Source of the DNA: Proteocatella sp041738345
GTDB taxonomy: Bacteria; Bacillota; Clostridia; Peptostreptococcales; Filifactoraceae
NCBI GenBank assembly: GCA_041738345.1
Contig: JBGSPX010000059.1
Span: 235,277 to 299,276, forward strand
Length of the DNA: 64,000 nt
Direction of reading: 5' to 3'
This document shows, piece after piece, positions 16,748 through 25,166 of this stretch (the first letter of the stretch is position 1; each line of letters begins with the position of its first letter). A model generated the notes under the pieces. That model was not told the origin of the DNA. It ran no database searches and worked only from the letters and a program-made list of their open reading frames with translations. Made by a program: the position numbers and the translations under genes.

Positions 16748-18409
16748 ATGAAACAAGCCTTGTATAGAATTTATCGACCTAAATCATTTGAAGAAATTTA
16801 TGGTCAAGATCAAATAATCTCGATTCTTAAAAATCAGCTTCAAACTAACAGCCTTAGTCATGCATATCTATTCTGTGGCCCTAGAGGTACTGGAAAAACT
16901 TCTACCGCTAAGGTCTTTGCTTCAAATATAAATAATGGCACTGATATAGACACTATAGAACTCGATGCCGCTTCTAACAACTCAGTTGATAATATAAGAG
17001 AAATAAGAGATAATCTTGCGTTTGCCCCTTCTTTCGGAAAATATAAAATATATATAGTGGACGAAGTACATATGCTTTCCACCTCTGCATTTAATGCCCT
17101 TCTAAAAACATTAGAAGAACCGCCTTCTCATATAATATTCATATTAGCTACTACTGAACCTCAAAAAATTCCTCAAACCGTGCTTTCAAGATGTCAACGC
17201 TTTGACTTCAAAAAAATAGATCAAATCACTTTAATAAAAAGACTTGAAGAAGTTTTGGAAAATGAGGGAGTTTCATATGAAATGCCTGCGCTTGAGTTTA
17301 TTGCTCAAAAAAGTGAAGGCGGACTAAGAGATGCCTTGACTCTTCTTGATAAAGCACTTGCTTATGGCAGTCTAAATATGGATAATATCCTTGAAGCTCT
17401 TGGTGAAATATCTGCGGATAGTTTTTATCTCATGTTAAAAGCTATTCATTTTAAAGATACTAGCTTAGCCGTCATTACACTTGGAAAAATTGAAACTTCG
17501 GGTATGGATTCTAAGGTATTTGTCTTAGATTTTATAAATTTCTTAAAGAAGATAATACTTCATGCTAATGGAATTATACAGACTGATGAAATTATAACTC
17601 AAAGTATAGAATTTTGTGATGATAAAAAAGCTGCCTATATAATAGAAGACCTTTCTTTAGCTCACAGCCAAATGCGATTCTCCCCTAACCCTCAAGTTTT
17701 ATTGCTTGCAGAAATTGTACGAATTGTGAATACAAATTATGAAGGCATCGGAAAATCAAAAACCCTCCAAGATGAACTAAAATCGGAATTTGCTTATCAA
17801 AACGCAGAAATCGCAAGACTTCAAGGAATTGTAGAAAAGCTTCAGACTGAACTTTTAGAACTTAAAAATAATCCACAGTTTTTTGTGGATAACCCTAATT
17901 TAAATGTGGACAAATCAAAAAAAGCTAATACTCCAAATGTTTCACAAGGTATAAATGTTTCTGAAAATACCACTTTATCCACAGGTAATTCTGTTCCTAA
18001 ACTAAACAGCGCCGCTATAGAGCGTGTAGAGATAAATGAAGAGGAAAAAAAAGAACTCGAAATTATAAAAGATGCTATACCTATACTTTTTGAAGAACTT
18101 AGAGCCGTAAAGCAAGTACAACTCCAAGCGCTTATAAGAGAAGGTCAAGTAGAACGCTTTGTAAATAATAATATTTTCTTCTGTTTTGAAGAAAAGAATA
18201 TATTTCATAAAAATATGCTTGAAACTCATGACCCACAAAATTTGATTAGCAAAATTTTAAGCAAGCTACTTAAAAAAAATGTAGAAGCTAGATATATTTT
18301 ATATTCTGAGCTTTCAAAAATCAATTCGGAAAAGAAACCAAAAGAACAAGATTTATTAGATGAACTCAATAAAAATTTTCCAGAAGCTAAAATCGAAGTA
18401 AAGCCTTGA
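16748..18409 (+). CDS. dnaX: DNA polymerase III clamp-loader subunit tau/gamma, lacking the zinc module
   Basis: AAA+ motor that loads the sliding clamp; 553 residues. Walker A GPRGTGKTST, Walker B IYIVDEVHMLS, sensor 1 FILATTEPQK and the arginine-finger motif LSRCQRF are all present, so the ATPase is intact. However, the four-cysteine zinc-binding insert that normally follows Walker A (Cys...CxxCxxC) is missing: KVFASN joins directly to INNGTDIDTIELDAASN. Residues ~360-553 are a tau-like tail. The ATG at 16748 lies 24 bases after GGAGG, a poor spacing, but MKQALYRIYRPKSFEEIYGQ is the canonical start; an upstream ATG at 16643 would lie within the SRP RNA. A7 and A8 runs late in the gene could give a short gamma form. 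The usual ybaB-recR do not follow. Confidence 0.93.
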   Translation: MKQALYRIYRPKSFEEIYGQDQIISILKNQLQTNSLSHAYLFCGPRGTGKTSTAKVFASNINNGTDIDTIELDAASNNSVDNIREIRDNLAFAPSFGKYKIYIVDEVHMLSTSAFNALLKTLEEPPSHIIFILATTEPQKIPQTVLSRCQRFDFKKIDQITLIKRLEEVLENEGVSYEMPALEFIAQKSEGGLRDALTLLDKALAYGSLNMDNILEALGEISADSFYLMLKAIHFKDTSLAVITLGKIETSGMDSKVFVLDFINFLKKIILHANGIIQTDEIITQSIEFCDDKKAAYIIEDLSLAHSQMRFSPNPQVLLLAEIVRIVNTNYEGIGKSKTLQDELKSEFAYQNAEIARLQGIVEKLQTELLELKNNPQFFVDNPNLNVDKSKKANTPNVSQGINVSENTTLSTGNSVPKLNSAAIERVEINEEEKKELEIIKDAIPILFEELRAVKQVQLQALIREGQVERFVNNNIFFCFEEKNIFHKNMLETHDPQNLISKILSKLLKKNVEARYILYSELSKINSEKKPKEQDLLDELNKNFPEAKIEVKP

Positions 18410-18477
18410 TTTAGACGAATTGACATAAAAAAAACATATAAAAATCATAGATTTTTAAAATTTTTCACAAAAAAGTC

Positions 18478-18506
18478 TTTACAAATCACAAATCTATTAT
18501 TATAAT
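18478..18506 (+). promoter_or_regulatory. Promoter upstream of the candidate small RNA
   Basis: TTTACA (18478-18483), 17-base spacer, TATAAT (18501-18506). Predicted start near 18513. It begins 68 bases after the dnaX stop. Confidence 0.7.
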
Positions 18507-18512
18507 TAACAT

Positions 18513-18604
18513 AGAGTGAATAAATAAGGGTTCACTCCCCCTAATTATTGAACCTTATTAATACCCCCTTTTTTAAAAAATCGAGTTACCCCACTCGATT
18601 TTTT
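18513..18604 (+). ncRNA. Candidate small RNA with C-rich loops (no known family recognised)
   Basis: Bounded by the promoter at 18478-18506 and an intrinsic terminator: TCGAGT (18581-18586) pairs with ACTCGA (18593-18598), extended by A6/T6 flanks. Between them AATAAGGGTTCA (18523-18534) pairs with TGAACCTTATT (18549-18559) with one bulged G. Three C-runs are unpaired in this fold: CTCCCCC in the first loop (18535-18541), ACCCCC between the hairpins (18563-18568) and ACCCC in the terminator loop (18588-18592). C-rich loops that pair with Shine-Dalgarno sequences are a hallmark of Gram-positive small RNAs such as RsaE/RoxS and csRNAs. It could instead be just a leader and terminator ahead of the SAM riboswitch. 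Confidence 0.55.
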
Positions 18605-18630
18605 ACTTTTAAAATTTAATACCAGTTTTT

Positions 18631-18746
18631 CTTATTGAGAGAGATGGAGGGATATGGCCCTATGAAGTCTCGGCAACCTTCACATTTGTGAAAAGGTGCC
18701 AATTCCATCAAAAAATTTTTACTATGAAATTTTTTGAGAAATAAGA
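18631..18746 (+). promoter_or_regulatory. SAM-I (S-box) riboswitch
   Basis: Contains the S-box core GAGATGGAGGGATATGGCCC, ATGAAGTCTCGGCAACC and AAGGTGCCAATTCCATC (18641-18710). P1 forms between CTTATT (18631-18636) and AATAAG (18740-18745). AAGAGAAG on the 3' side of P1 can pair with CTTCTCTT in the terminator, giving the standard antiterminator. With SAM bound, P1 holds and transcription stops before metT. Confidence 0.95.
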
Positions 18747-18776
18747 GAAGATATAGATTTAATATAGATATTCTGT

Positions 18777-18802
18777 AGCCTTCTCTTGGAGAAGGCTTTT
18801 TT
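18777..18802 (+). terminator. Expression-platform terminator of the SAM riboswitch
   Basis: AGCCTTCTC (18777-18785) pairs with GAGAAGGCT (18789-18797) with a three-base loop, followed by six T residues. Its left arm is shared with the antiterminator. Confidence 0.92.
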
Positions 18803-18866
18803 ATTGCAATAAACTCTTCTCCTTTAAAACTTTTACCATTTGTATTTTTTTAAGGAGGATTTAAAA

Positions 18867-20183
18867 ATGACTAAATTAAAAACCAATGATGCAAAGTTTT
18901 CTGCATTACTCCCAATTTTTGTATTTCTAGCAATGTTTTTTGGAACAGGTTTAATTCTTAACGATTTTTACAAAATGCCTGCCATCGTAGGCTTTTTAGC
19001 GGCCCTATTCGTAGCATTCATTCAAAATAAAACACTTAGCTTTAATGACAAGCTTTCTGTTATGAGTCGTGGTGCTGGTCACGAAAATATAATGATAATG
19101 GCACTTATATTTCTTCTAGCTGGTGCATTTTCGGGTGCTGTAAAAGCCGCTGGCGGAGTAGAAAGTACTGTAAATCTTGGACTTTCTATACTTCCCTCAA
19201 ACATAGCAGTTGTGGGCTTATTTCTTATAGGCTGCTTCATATCACTTTCCATGGGGACTTCCATGGGTACAATCGCAGCGCTGGCACCTATCGCCATAGG
19301 TATTAGTGAAAAAACTGGGTTTGCCATAGAACTTTGCATAGGTGCTGTGGTATGTGGTGCTATGTTTGGCGATAATCTTTCTATGATTTCAGATACTACT
19401 ATTGCTGCCGTTAGGACTCAGGGCTGTAATATGAAGGATAAATTTAAACAAAACTTCTTTATTGTACTTCCTGCTGCACTTATAACCGCTGCTATATTCT
19501 TCGTAAGAACCTCCGGTGCTACCGTAGAGCTTCCTAAAAATCTAGATTACAGCTTACTTCAAGTGCTTCCATATATAGCCGTTCTAATAGGTGCGTTATC
19601 TGGCGTAAATGTATTTACACTGCTTATCTCAGGCAGTGTACTATCAATAGCTATCGGACTATTCCAAGGTACTTTTCAATTTAGTGAAGTTTTTGGAATC
19701 TTAGGAAATGGAATAAGCAGTATGTTTGAAATAACTGTACTATCTATGATTATTGGAGGCACTGTCGAGCTTGTAAAAGAAAATGGTGGGATAAATGCGA
19801 TTTTAAATATAATAAAGTCAAGAGTTAAAACTAGCAAAGGCGCTGAACTTGGCATTGCTTGCCTTGCATCTGCGGTAGATATATGTACTGCAAACAATAC
19901 TGTAGCAATTGTAATGGCTGGACCTATAGCTAAGGAAATAAGTGATGAATTCGGCGTAGACCCAAAGCGCAGTGCTTCTATACTAGATATATTTACCTCT
20001 GTATTCCAAGGGCTAATTCCATACGGTGCACAGCTTCTTACCGCGGCTTCACTTGTTGGAATAACTCCATTTGATATAATTCCAAATCTTTACTACCCTA
20101 TATTGATGGCCGTAAGCGCCCTGCTTTTTATAACACTTAGAAAAGAAGCTACGGTTTCAAATATACAAGAAGTAGCATGCTAG
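18867..20183 (+). CDS. metT: NhaC-family Na+/H+ antiporter-like transporter, probable methionine transporter MetT
   Basis: Inner-membrane transporter, 438 residues from the ATG that follows AAGGAGGATTTAAAA (an upstream in-frame ATG at 18840 has no ribosome site). It has about eleven helices, with the conserved SMGTSMGTIAALAPIAIGI, GAMFGDNLSMISDTTIAAVRTQG and AVDICTANNTVAIVMAGPIA blocks of the NhaC superfamily. Members of this superfamily found directly behind SAM riboswitches were predicted to be methionine transporters (MetT), and that is the best inference here; the sequence alone cannot separate methionine from proton/sodium exchange. Its 3' end overlaps the convergent Lgt-like gene by 35 bases. 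Confidence 0.8.
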   Translation: MTKLKTNDAKFSALLPIFVFLAMFFGTGLILNDFYKMPAIVGFLAALFVAFIQNKTLSFNDKLSVMSRGAGHENIMIMALIFLLAGAFSGAVKAAGGVESTVNLGLSILPSNIAVVGLFLIGCFISLSMGTSMGTIAALAPIAIGISEKTGFAIELCIGAVVCGAMFGDNLSMISDTTIAAVRTQGCNMKDKFKQNFFIVLPAALITAAIFFVRTSGATVELPKNLDYSLLQVLPYIAVLIGALSGVNVFTLLISGSVLSIAIGLFQGTFQFSEVFGILGNGISSMFEITVLSMIIGGTVELVKENGGINAILNIIKSRVKTSKGAELGIACLASAVDICTANNTVAIVMAGPIAKEISDEFGVDPKRSASILDIFTSVFQGLIPYGAQLLTAASLVGITPFDIIPNLYYPILMAVSALLFITLRKEATVSNIQEVAC

Positions 20184-20886
20184 TAACTATTATGGTTATA
20201 TAAATTGTAGGATATACGAGTTCTGTTACTACGGGGGCATATATACTTGCTCTATATGGAAGAATAATCAACCTTGCAAAGCTAAAACTCAGCGCTGTGC
20301 TAAAAAAAGTTGCCCCTTTATATAGCTTTTTTTTAAATATTACAATGAAGCTTGCTATAAGCAGTGCCGCGCTCATTTCCATAAATTGAGTAGGATATAC
20401 TTTTAATTTCATCGTTTGTGAAACTATTGAAAATAGTTTGCTGTTAGCAAGTTCCTCAGCTTTTGCTGTTGGAAGCGCAATTCCAATCCACGAATTCGTA
20501 AACGTTCCATAACAGCATCCGTTTAGATAACAGCCTATTTTCATTATCGCAAAGCTTAATAAAAATGGTAATGTCAGGGCATCTAAAACCCTCAATATAT
20601 CTAGTTTCCATACTAGGGAAACTAATATGAGCATTATAAGTACTGCAATAATCCCTCCATATAGGGAAAAATATGCTAATTTAGGGGTAAATAAGGATAT
20701 TCCAAGCATTTTATAATCACTATATCTAATCATATAATTAAGCAGTCTTGCGCCAGCTATAAAGCTGGCGCTGATGCTTATACATATTACTATTATATGT
20801 TTTTTGCTCAGTCCTATTTTTTTGAGACTTATTATGCTCAGTAGCAATCCTATAGTTATGCTTAAACTTACAAATAAACTGTACAT
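20149..20886 (-). CDS. Prolipoprotein diacylglyceryl transferase-like membrane protein
   Basis: 245 residues, seven predicted helices. The segment IMKIGCYLNGCCYG (113-127) corresponds to the RIGNFxNxExxG region of Lgt, but here is the cysteine-rich variant seen in Lgt-superfamily (PF01790) proteins, and ARLLNYMIRY precedes it where Lgt has a conserved Arg/His region. YPTQFMEM and FARLIILPYR are also Lgt-like. It is 15-35 residues shorter than house-keeping Lgt and lacks the standard signature, so it may modify a special substrate. It follows a large lipoprotein gene by 18 bp in the same operon, which is the obvious candidate partner. Confidence 0.75.
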   Translation of the reverse strand: MYSLFVSLSITIGLLLSIISLKKIGLSKKHIIVICISISASFIAGARLLNYMIRYSDYKMLGISLFTPKLAYFSLYGGIIAVLIMLILVSLVWKLDILRVLDALTLPFLLSFAIMKIGCYLNGCCYGTFTNSWIGIALPTAKAEELANSKLFSIVSQTMKLKVYPTQFMEMSAALLIASFIVIFKKKLYKGATFFSTALSFSFARLIILPYRASIYAPVVTELVYPTIYITIIVTSMLLLVYLKP

Positions 20887-20904
20887 CTATGTTGCTCCTT
20901 AAGT

Positions 20905-23019
20905 TTATTTTTTTCCTGATATATAAAACTCCAATATTCCATCTCCATATTCTTCATCTTTAATTATAATTTTGGATACATTTCCAAATACTATGCTTCC
21001 ATCCATTTCTTTTTTCATAGTAAGATTTAAGTTTATAGAGGAATCTTCAAAAGGTATCGATGAAACAAATTTACCATCCTTATAGGTTGCCTTTGCTCTA
21101 GATGGAGGTTCTGGATCCATTTCTAAAGCTTCTCCAGTCTTCTTGTTAATCCCGCTTACAATTCCAAATACCAGTTCTGCATTTTCCTCATCTAGCTTAA
21201 CTACCTCAAATTTACACTTAAGCTTAGCCACGCTCAAAAACTCTGCAATCGCACCGGATATATCACATTCACTTGGCTCTCCTTCTTGAATTGGAACAAC
21301 TTTAGCTTCAGGGAAGGTTATATATACATTTGCCCAATCTCCCGCAAGCTCATCCATCGTAGGTTTTAGTTCCTTAAGATTTATCTGTGTATTTGGAAAG
21401 TTTATTTTGAACGGAATTTCTTTTATTGGCTCATCTGTATCAGGATTTGCATCTGGTTTAAAAAGTAGTAATTTATCTGGTGCGCCTGATTGAATATGTC
21501 CAAGGGCTGTAAATGAAGTACTTGCGGTTCCATCTTCCTTCACTTTTCCCGTCCAACTCGCTTTAAACGCACTATCATTGAGAGGTGCAAATCTAACTAT
21601 ATGATTTGCATATTCCGCTTTTTCTCCAGGTTTTACATTTTCAGTTATCAATACGTTTGTAGTCTTATTTAGATAATTTTTAAGCGATATAAGTTCCTTT
21701 CTGTACGCTTCCATAAGTTCAAATCTAATATTTTGCTCAAGCCTATTTAATACAGTTTCTTGAAGCGCTGCTACAAGTTCTGCTTTAGCCGCATTAGAAA
21801 TTTCTTTTTCTAGTTTTTCATTTAGCCCACCACCCCCAGAAAAACCTGTTTTTTGAACTTCTGATACCCAAAATGCTTGATCTGTTTCTTCCAGATTCCA
21901 AAAAGCATTTACATACTGATCAATGGATTGATTTATTGCATTTTTTAGTGCATTTGGGTCTTTAGAAGCTTTATTATCCTGCCATAGCCAGTAAAATTTA
22001 TTATACCACTGCTTATTAGTCATCTTGTTTTCTTGGCTGTAATATTTTCTATACGCTTCATACCAAATTTCTTTTCTACCATCCCATGCCGCATTTGCAA
22101 ATTTATTTAGTGAATAATCTATTGCAAATACGCCTACAAAGCTTAACTGAAGTGCACTTGAGCCCCATTTGCTCACTCCAAAATATGAGAGATTTTTCGC
22201 AAGATTTCCCGCAAGCGCAGTATCATCTCCCTTGCTAAAATCATGGGCGGCCTGCACAAATGCTGCTGCAAGCCCTACATTTGTAAACGCATTACTGAGC
22301 CCGTTTACAAACTCGGTAGCATATACAGTTTGAGTTACTGCCGTAAGGCCTGAACCTGAAATTCCAAGCCAATCACCTGAAATTGTAAGCCCTAGCTCTC
22401 TAGCTTTTTGTCCCGGTGTCATTTGGTTACTCATCGCTTCTTCAAGTACTGCCTCAAAAACCTCTGAAGAATCACTTGGAAGTGGTGGATATAAATTTAC
22501 GCTTATAATTTTTGCCGCTCTACTGTTCTCATTTTTTATAGTATAAGCAGAATAAGTAGAAAGATGGTTTGTAAGAATAACTATCTGCTTATTTTCCTTA
22601 TCTAACTCATAATAAACCGGCGTCCATTCTCCAAGTTCTTCGTCAAAATACATTGCCCCTACATTTTTTTCTACACTGCCTGACTCTATAAAAGTTTCAT
22701 CATAAGGAATTCTTATCTCTATTAAATCTGTAAACGTCTCTATTTCATCTGCTTTTATATCAAACGCTTCTATTTTCACATCAGTTTCACTTACTTCCTC
22801 TGAAAAAATATTTTGAGGCTCTGCTTTTGATACTTTAATTTTCGTCTTCTCATTTATGTCATACTCCGAAAATTTTAGATTTATACCATTTCCCTCTATC
22901 GTGGGTTTCTCTTCAGTTATCGTGTAACTCTTTTCGCCTCCACCCTGTCCGCATCCTACGAGCAAATTCGTCATAAGTACCAAAACCATAAACAATGACA
23001 GCGATTTATTTGTTTTCAT
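20905..23019 (-). CDS. Large surface lipoprotein of unknown function
   Basis: 704 residues from the ATG at 23019, chosen because AAGGGGG lies nine bases upstream; a longer frame start exists at 23058 without such a site. The N-terminus is a lipoprotein signal: MKTNKSLSLFMVLVLMTN then LLVGC, with Cys23 as the lipidated residue, followed by a glycine-rich spacer. Residues ~30-170 form a beta-rich domain ending HLSTYSAYTIKN, resembling domains found after ZU5-like regions in other lipoproteins. The middle (~190-430) is helical and rich in Trp/Tyr; the C-terminal ~200 residues are beta-rich and may be two Ig-like modules. No catalytic motif recognised. Encoded just upstream of an Lgt-like gene. 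Confidence 0.8.
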   Translation of the reverse strand: MKTNKSLSLFMVLVLMTNLLVGCGQGGGEKSYTITEEKPTIEGNGINLKFSEYDINEKTKIKVSKAEPQNIFSEEVSETDVKIEAFDIKADEIETFTDLIEIRIPYDETFIESGSVEKNVGAMYFDEELGEWTPVYYELDKENKQIVILTNHLSTYSAYTIKNENSRAAKIISVNLYPPLPSDSSEVFEAVLEEAMSNQMTPGQKARELGLTISGDWLGISGSGLTAVTQTVYATEFVNGLSNAFTNVGLAAAFVQAAHDFSKGDDTALAGNLAKNLSYFGVSKWGSSALQLSFVGVFAIDYSLNKFANAAWDGRKEIWYEAYRKYYSQENKMTNKQWYNKFYWLWQDNKASKDPNALKNAINQSIDQYVNAFWNLEETDQAFWVSEVQKTGFSGGGGLNEKLEKEISNAAKAELVAALQETVLNRLEQNIRFELMEAYRKELISLKNYLNKTTNVLITENVKPGEKAEYANHIVRFAPLNDSAFKASWTGKVKEDGTASTSFTALGHIQSGAPDKLLLFKPDANPDTDEPIKEIPFKINFPNTQINLKELKPTMDELAGDWANVYITFPEAKVVPIQEGEPSECDISGAIAEFLSVAKLKCKFEVVKLDEENAELVFGIVSGINKKTGEALEMDPEPPSRAKATYKDGKFVSSIPFEDSSINLNLTMKKEMDGSIVFGNVSKIIIKDEEYGDGILEFYISGKK

Positions 23020-23086
23020 TTGACCAATCCCCCTTATTTTTTTAGTACTTATACCCAATTTTATTCGATTTTAATAACATCTAGCC

Positions 23087-23115
23087 TTGTTTGACCTTCG
23101 CCTTATTGGTATAAT
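23087..23115 (+). promoter_or_regulatory. Promoter of the hydrogenase-phosphatase-molybdoenzyme operon
   Basis: TTGTTT (23087-23092), 17-base spacer, TATAAT (23110-23115), with TGG before the -10 hexamer (extended -10). The start near 23122 leaves a 40-base leader. Confidence 0.65.
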
Positions 23116-23162
23116 TATATTATGATAATTTGAATGTTATTGATGTGATAAGGAGAGATAGC

Positions 23163-23417
23163 ATGGTAGAAGTTGTAATCTGCGTGGGAAGTTCCTGCCA
23201 TATGAAAGGTTCGTACCGGGTCGTACAAACCTTCAAGGAGATGGCTGAAGAACATGGAATTTCTGATAGAATTAATATAAAAGCTTCTTTTTGTATGAAA
23301 AACTGTGTGAATGGAATTTCTATAAGTGTAAACAATCAGCTTATTTCAGGCGTTAATATCTCAAATGCGCCTGATAAATTTTTAGAACTTATACTACCAC
23401 TTGCAATTGAATCATAG
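23163..23417 (+). CDS. Thioredoxin-like [2Fe-2S] ferredoxin
   Basis: 84 residues. The four cluster cysteines are in CVGSSC and FCMKNC, the NuoE/HydC-type thioredoxin-like ferredoxin pattern. It should pass electrons to or from the hydrogenase-like protein encoded 16 bp downstream. The start ATG at 23163 has AAGGAGA six bases upstream; the longer frame beginning at 23130 has none. The same small ferredoxin precedes sensory [FeFe] hydrogenases in many Clostridia, which supports the assignment. Confidence 0.88.
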   Translation: MVEVVICVGSSCHMKGSYRVVQTFKEMAEEHGISDRINIKASFCMKNCVNGISISVNNQLISGVNISNAPDKFLELILPLAIES

Positions 23418-23433
23418 TAAAGAAAGGAGCACT

Positions 23434-25149
23434 ATGTCCTATATAAATCTAAATCCTGGCAGTTGTCAGGCCTGCTATAAATGTATAAGAGAATGTCCTG
23501 TAAAATCCATTCAATTCAAGGATGACAAGGCTACTATAATTGAGCAAGAGTGTATTCTTTGTGGAAAATGCATCGAAGTCTGTCCTCAACACGCTAAATT
23601 TATTCAAAGTGAATTAGAACAGGTAAAAACACTTATACGCAGTGACGAAAAGGTAATAATCTCCTTAGCGCCCTCGTATAAAGCTTGGTTTTCTGAAACT
23701 TTTGAAGAACTCGCGCTAAAACTACTTGCCCTTGGATTTTATGATGTTCAAGAAACCGCAATTGGTGCAAATCTTGTAAATCGTGACTATTTAAGACTTA
23801 TGAAGCAGGGTAATATGCCTATAATGATAAGTAGTGCCTGTCCTTCTGTTGTGATGCTTATTGAAAGGCATTTCCCAGAGCTTATTTCAATGCTAACGCC
23901 TACACTTTCCCCTATGATGGCTCATGGAAAGCTTATAAAAGAAACCTTCCCTGAGTCTAAAGTCGTCTTTATTGGTCCCTGTATAAGTAAAAAATACGAG
24001 CCCTCTGATATATTCGCAGATGGCTATATTGACAATGTGCTGACGTTTGATGAAATTGAGACTTGGCTTTTAGCTACACCCGAAAAACCTATTTTGAACC
24101 ATGAATTTATTGGAATGGATGACCCTAGTGCAAGAATTTACCCTCGCTCAAATGGAATTATAGATTCAATGGCAAAAGTTGCCCCATTTGAAGGCTATCT
24201 ACCACTATCTATAGACGGCGCTAGAGATTGTATTGATATGTTCAGCTATCTTGAGGAATGTATTAAAATGAATAGTCTCCCTCAAGACAAGCTTTTTATA
24301 GAAGCTAATATCTGTAAGGATGCTTGCATGAATGGCCCCCTATTTAAAATTAATAAAAAAAGGACTGTATTTGCAAGACATAAGCTTTCTACAAATAAGG
24401 AAGCCCATGACTTTAAACATAATATAGGTTTCAAAGAAAAGCCGTTAGCTATAGATAGACAGTATCTGAATCGTAAACAAAAGGTTCTCAAGCCTACAGA
24501 GGATGATATAATAAATATCCTTACCCAAATGGGAAAACATAACTTAGAGGATGAACTCAACTGCGGCACCTGTGGCTATCCCACTTGCCGAAGTAAAGCT
24601 GAAGCTGTATTTTATGGAAAAGCCGATATAAGAATGTGTCTGCCATTTTTTAGAAAAAAAGCCGAAAATTTTTCAAATGTAATAATAGAGCACTCTCCAA
24701 ATGGTATAGTCGCTCTAGATAAGGAACATTTTGTAGTTGATATAAACCCAAGAGCAGCCGAAATCTACAAGGTAGACCCCATAGAAATAATAGGTGGTAT
24801 AATTCCAGAGCTTTACGACGATGATTCATTTGATAGAGCAATGAATGAAGGAATTCCTATACGTGAAAATCTTAAGCTTCATATTTTAGATATGGAGATA
24901 TATATAGAAAAAACTATGGTATATATAGAAGAACATGATACCTTCGTAGCCTTTATAAAAGATACCTCTGCTGAAGAGCTTCACAAGGAACAAATTCTTA
25001 AAATGCGTATCCATACCGCAGATGTTACTCAAAATGTAATTGAAAAACAAATGCGTGTAGTCCAAGAAATAGCAAGTCTTTTAGGTGAAACCGCTGCAGA
25101 AACCAAACTTGCACTTAATAACCTTAAAGAAACTATTTTAGAAGATTAG
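23434..25149 (+). CDS. hydS: Group C (sensory, HydS-type) [FeFe] hydrogenase with PAS domain
   Basis: 571 residues from the ATG after AAAGGAGCAC. Order: two [4Fe-4S] motifs (CQACYKCIRECP and CILCGKCIEVCP), H-cluster domain, a CGTCGYPTC Fe-S motif with a fourth Cys (~375-410), and a PAS domain (~415-520). H-cluster ligands are kept: Cys136 in SSACPS, Cys183 in GPC, Cys294 and Cys298 in CKDACMNG. Catalytic hydrogenases have TSCCP; here the proton-relay Cys is Ala (SACP), as in sensory HydS enzymes. It likely senses H2 or redox state and signals through PAS and the neighbouring phosphatase rather than turning over H2 rapidly. Maturases HydEFG are not encoded here. Confidence 0.9.
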   Translation: MSYINLNPGSCQACYKCIRECPVKSIQFKDDKATIIEQECILCGKCIEVCPQHAKFIQSELEQVKTLIRSDEKVIISLAPSYKAWFSETFEELALKLLALGFYDVQETAIGANLVNRDYLRLMKQGNMPIMISSACPSVVMLIERHFPELISMLTPTLSPMMAHGKLIKETFPESKVVFIGPCISKKYEPSDIFADGYIDNVLTFDEIETWLLATPEKPILNHEFIGMDDPSARIYPRSNGIIDSMAKVAPFEGYLPLSIDGARDCIDMFSYLEECIKMNSLPQDKLFIEANICKDACMNGPLFKINKKRTVFARHKLSTNKEAHDFKHNIGFKEKPLAIDRQYLNRKQKVLKPTEDDIINILTQMGKHNLEDELNCGTCGYPTCRSKAEAVFYGKADIRMCLPFFRKKAENFSNVIIEHSPNGIVALDKEHFVVDINPRAAEIYKVDPIEIIGGIIPELYDDDSFDRAMNEGIPIRENLKLHILDMEIYIEKTMVYIEEHDTFVAFIKDTSAEELHKEQILKMRIHTADVTQNVIEKQMRVVQEIASLLGETAAETKLALNNLKETILED

Positions 25150-25166
25150 GAGGGTGATAACCGCTT

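Noticed and set aside
18002..18238. 78-codon minus-strand frame within dnaX
   Set aside because: Antisense to the tau tail, A+T-driven composition, no ribosome site.
20750..20771. Perfect 8-bp hairpin GCGCCAGC/GCTGGCGC
   Set aside because: It lies inside the Lgt-like coding sequence with no T-run, so it is not a terminator; most likely a by-product of codons for ASFIAGAR.
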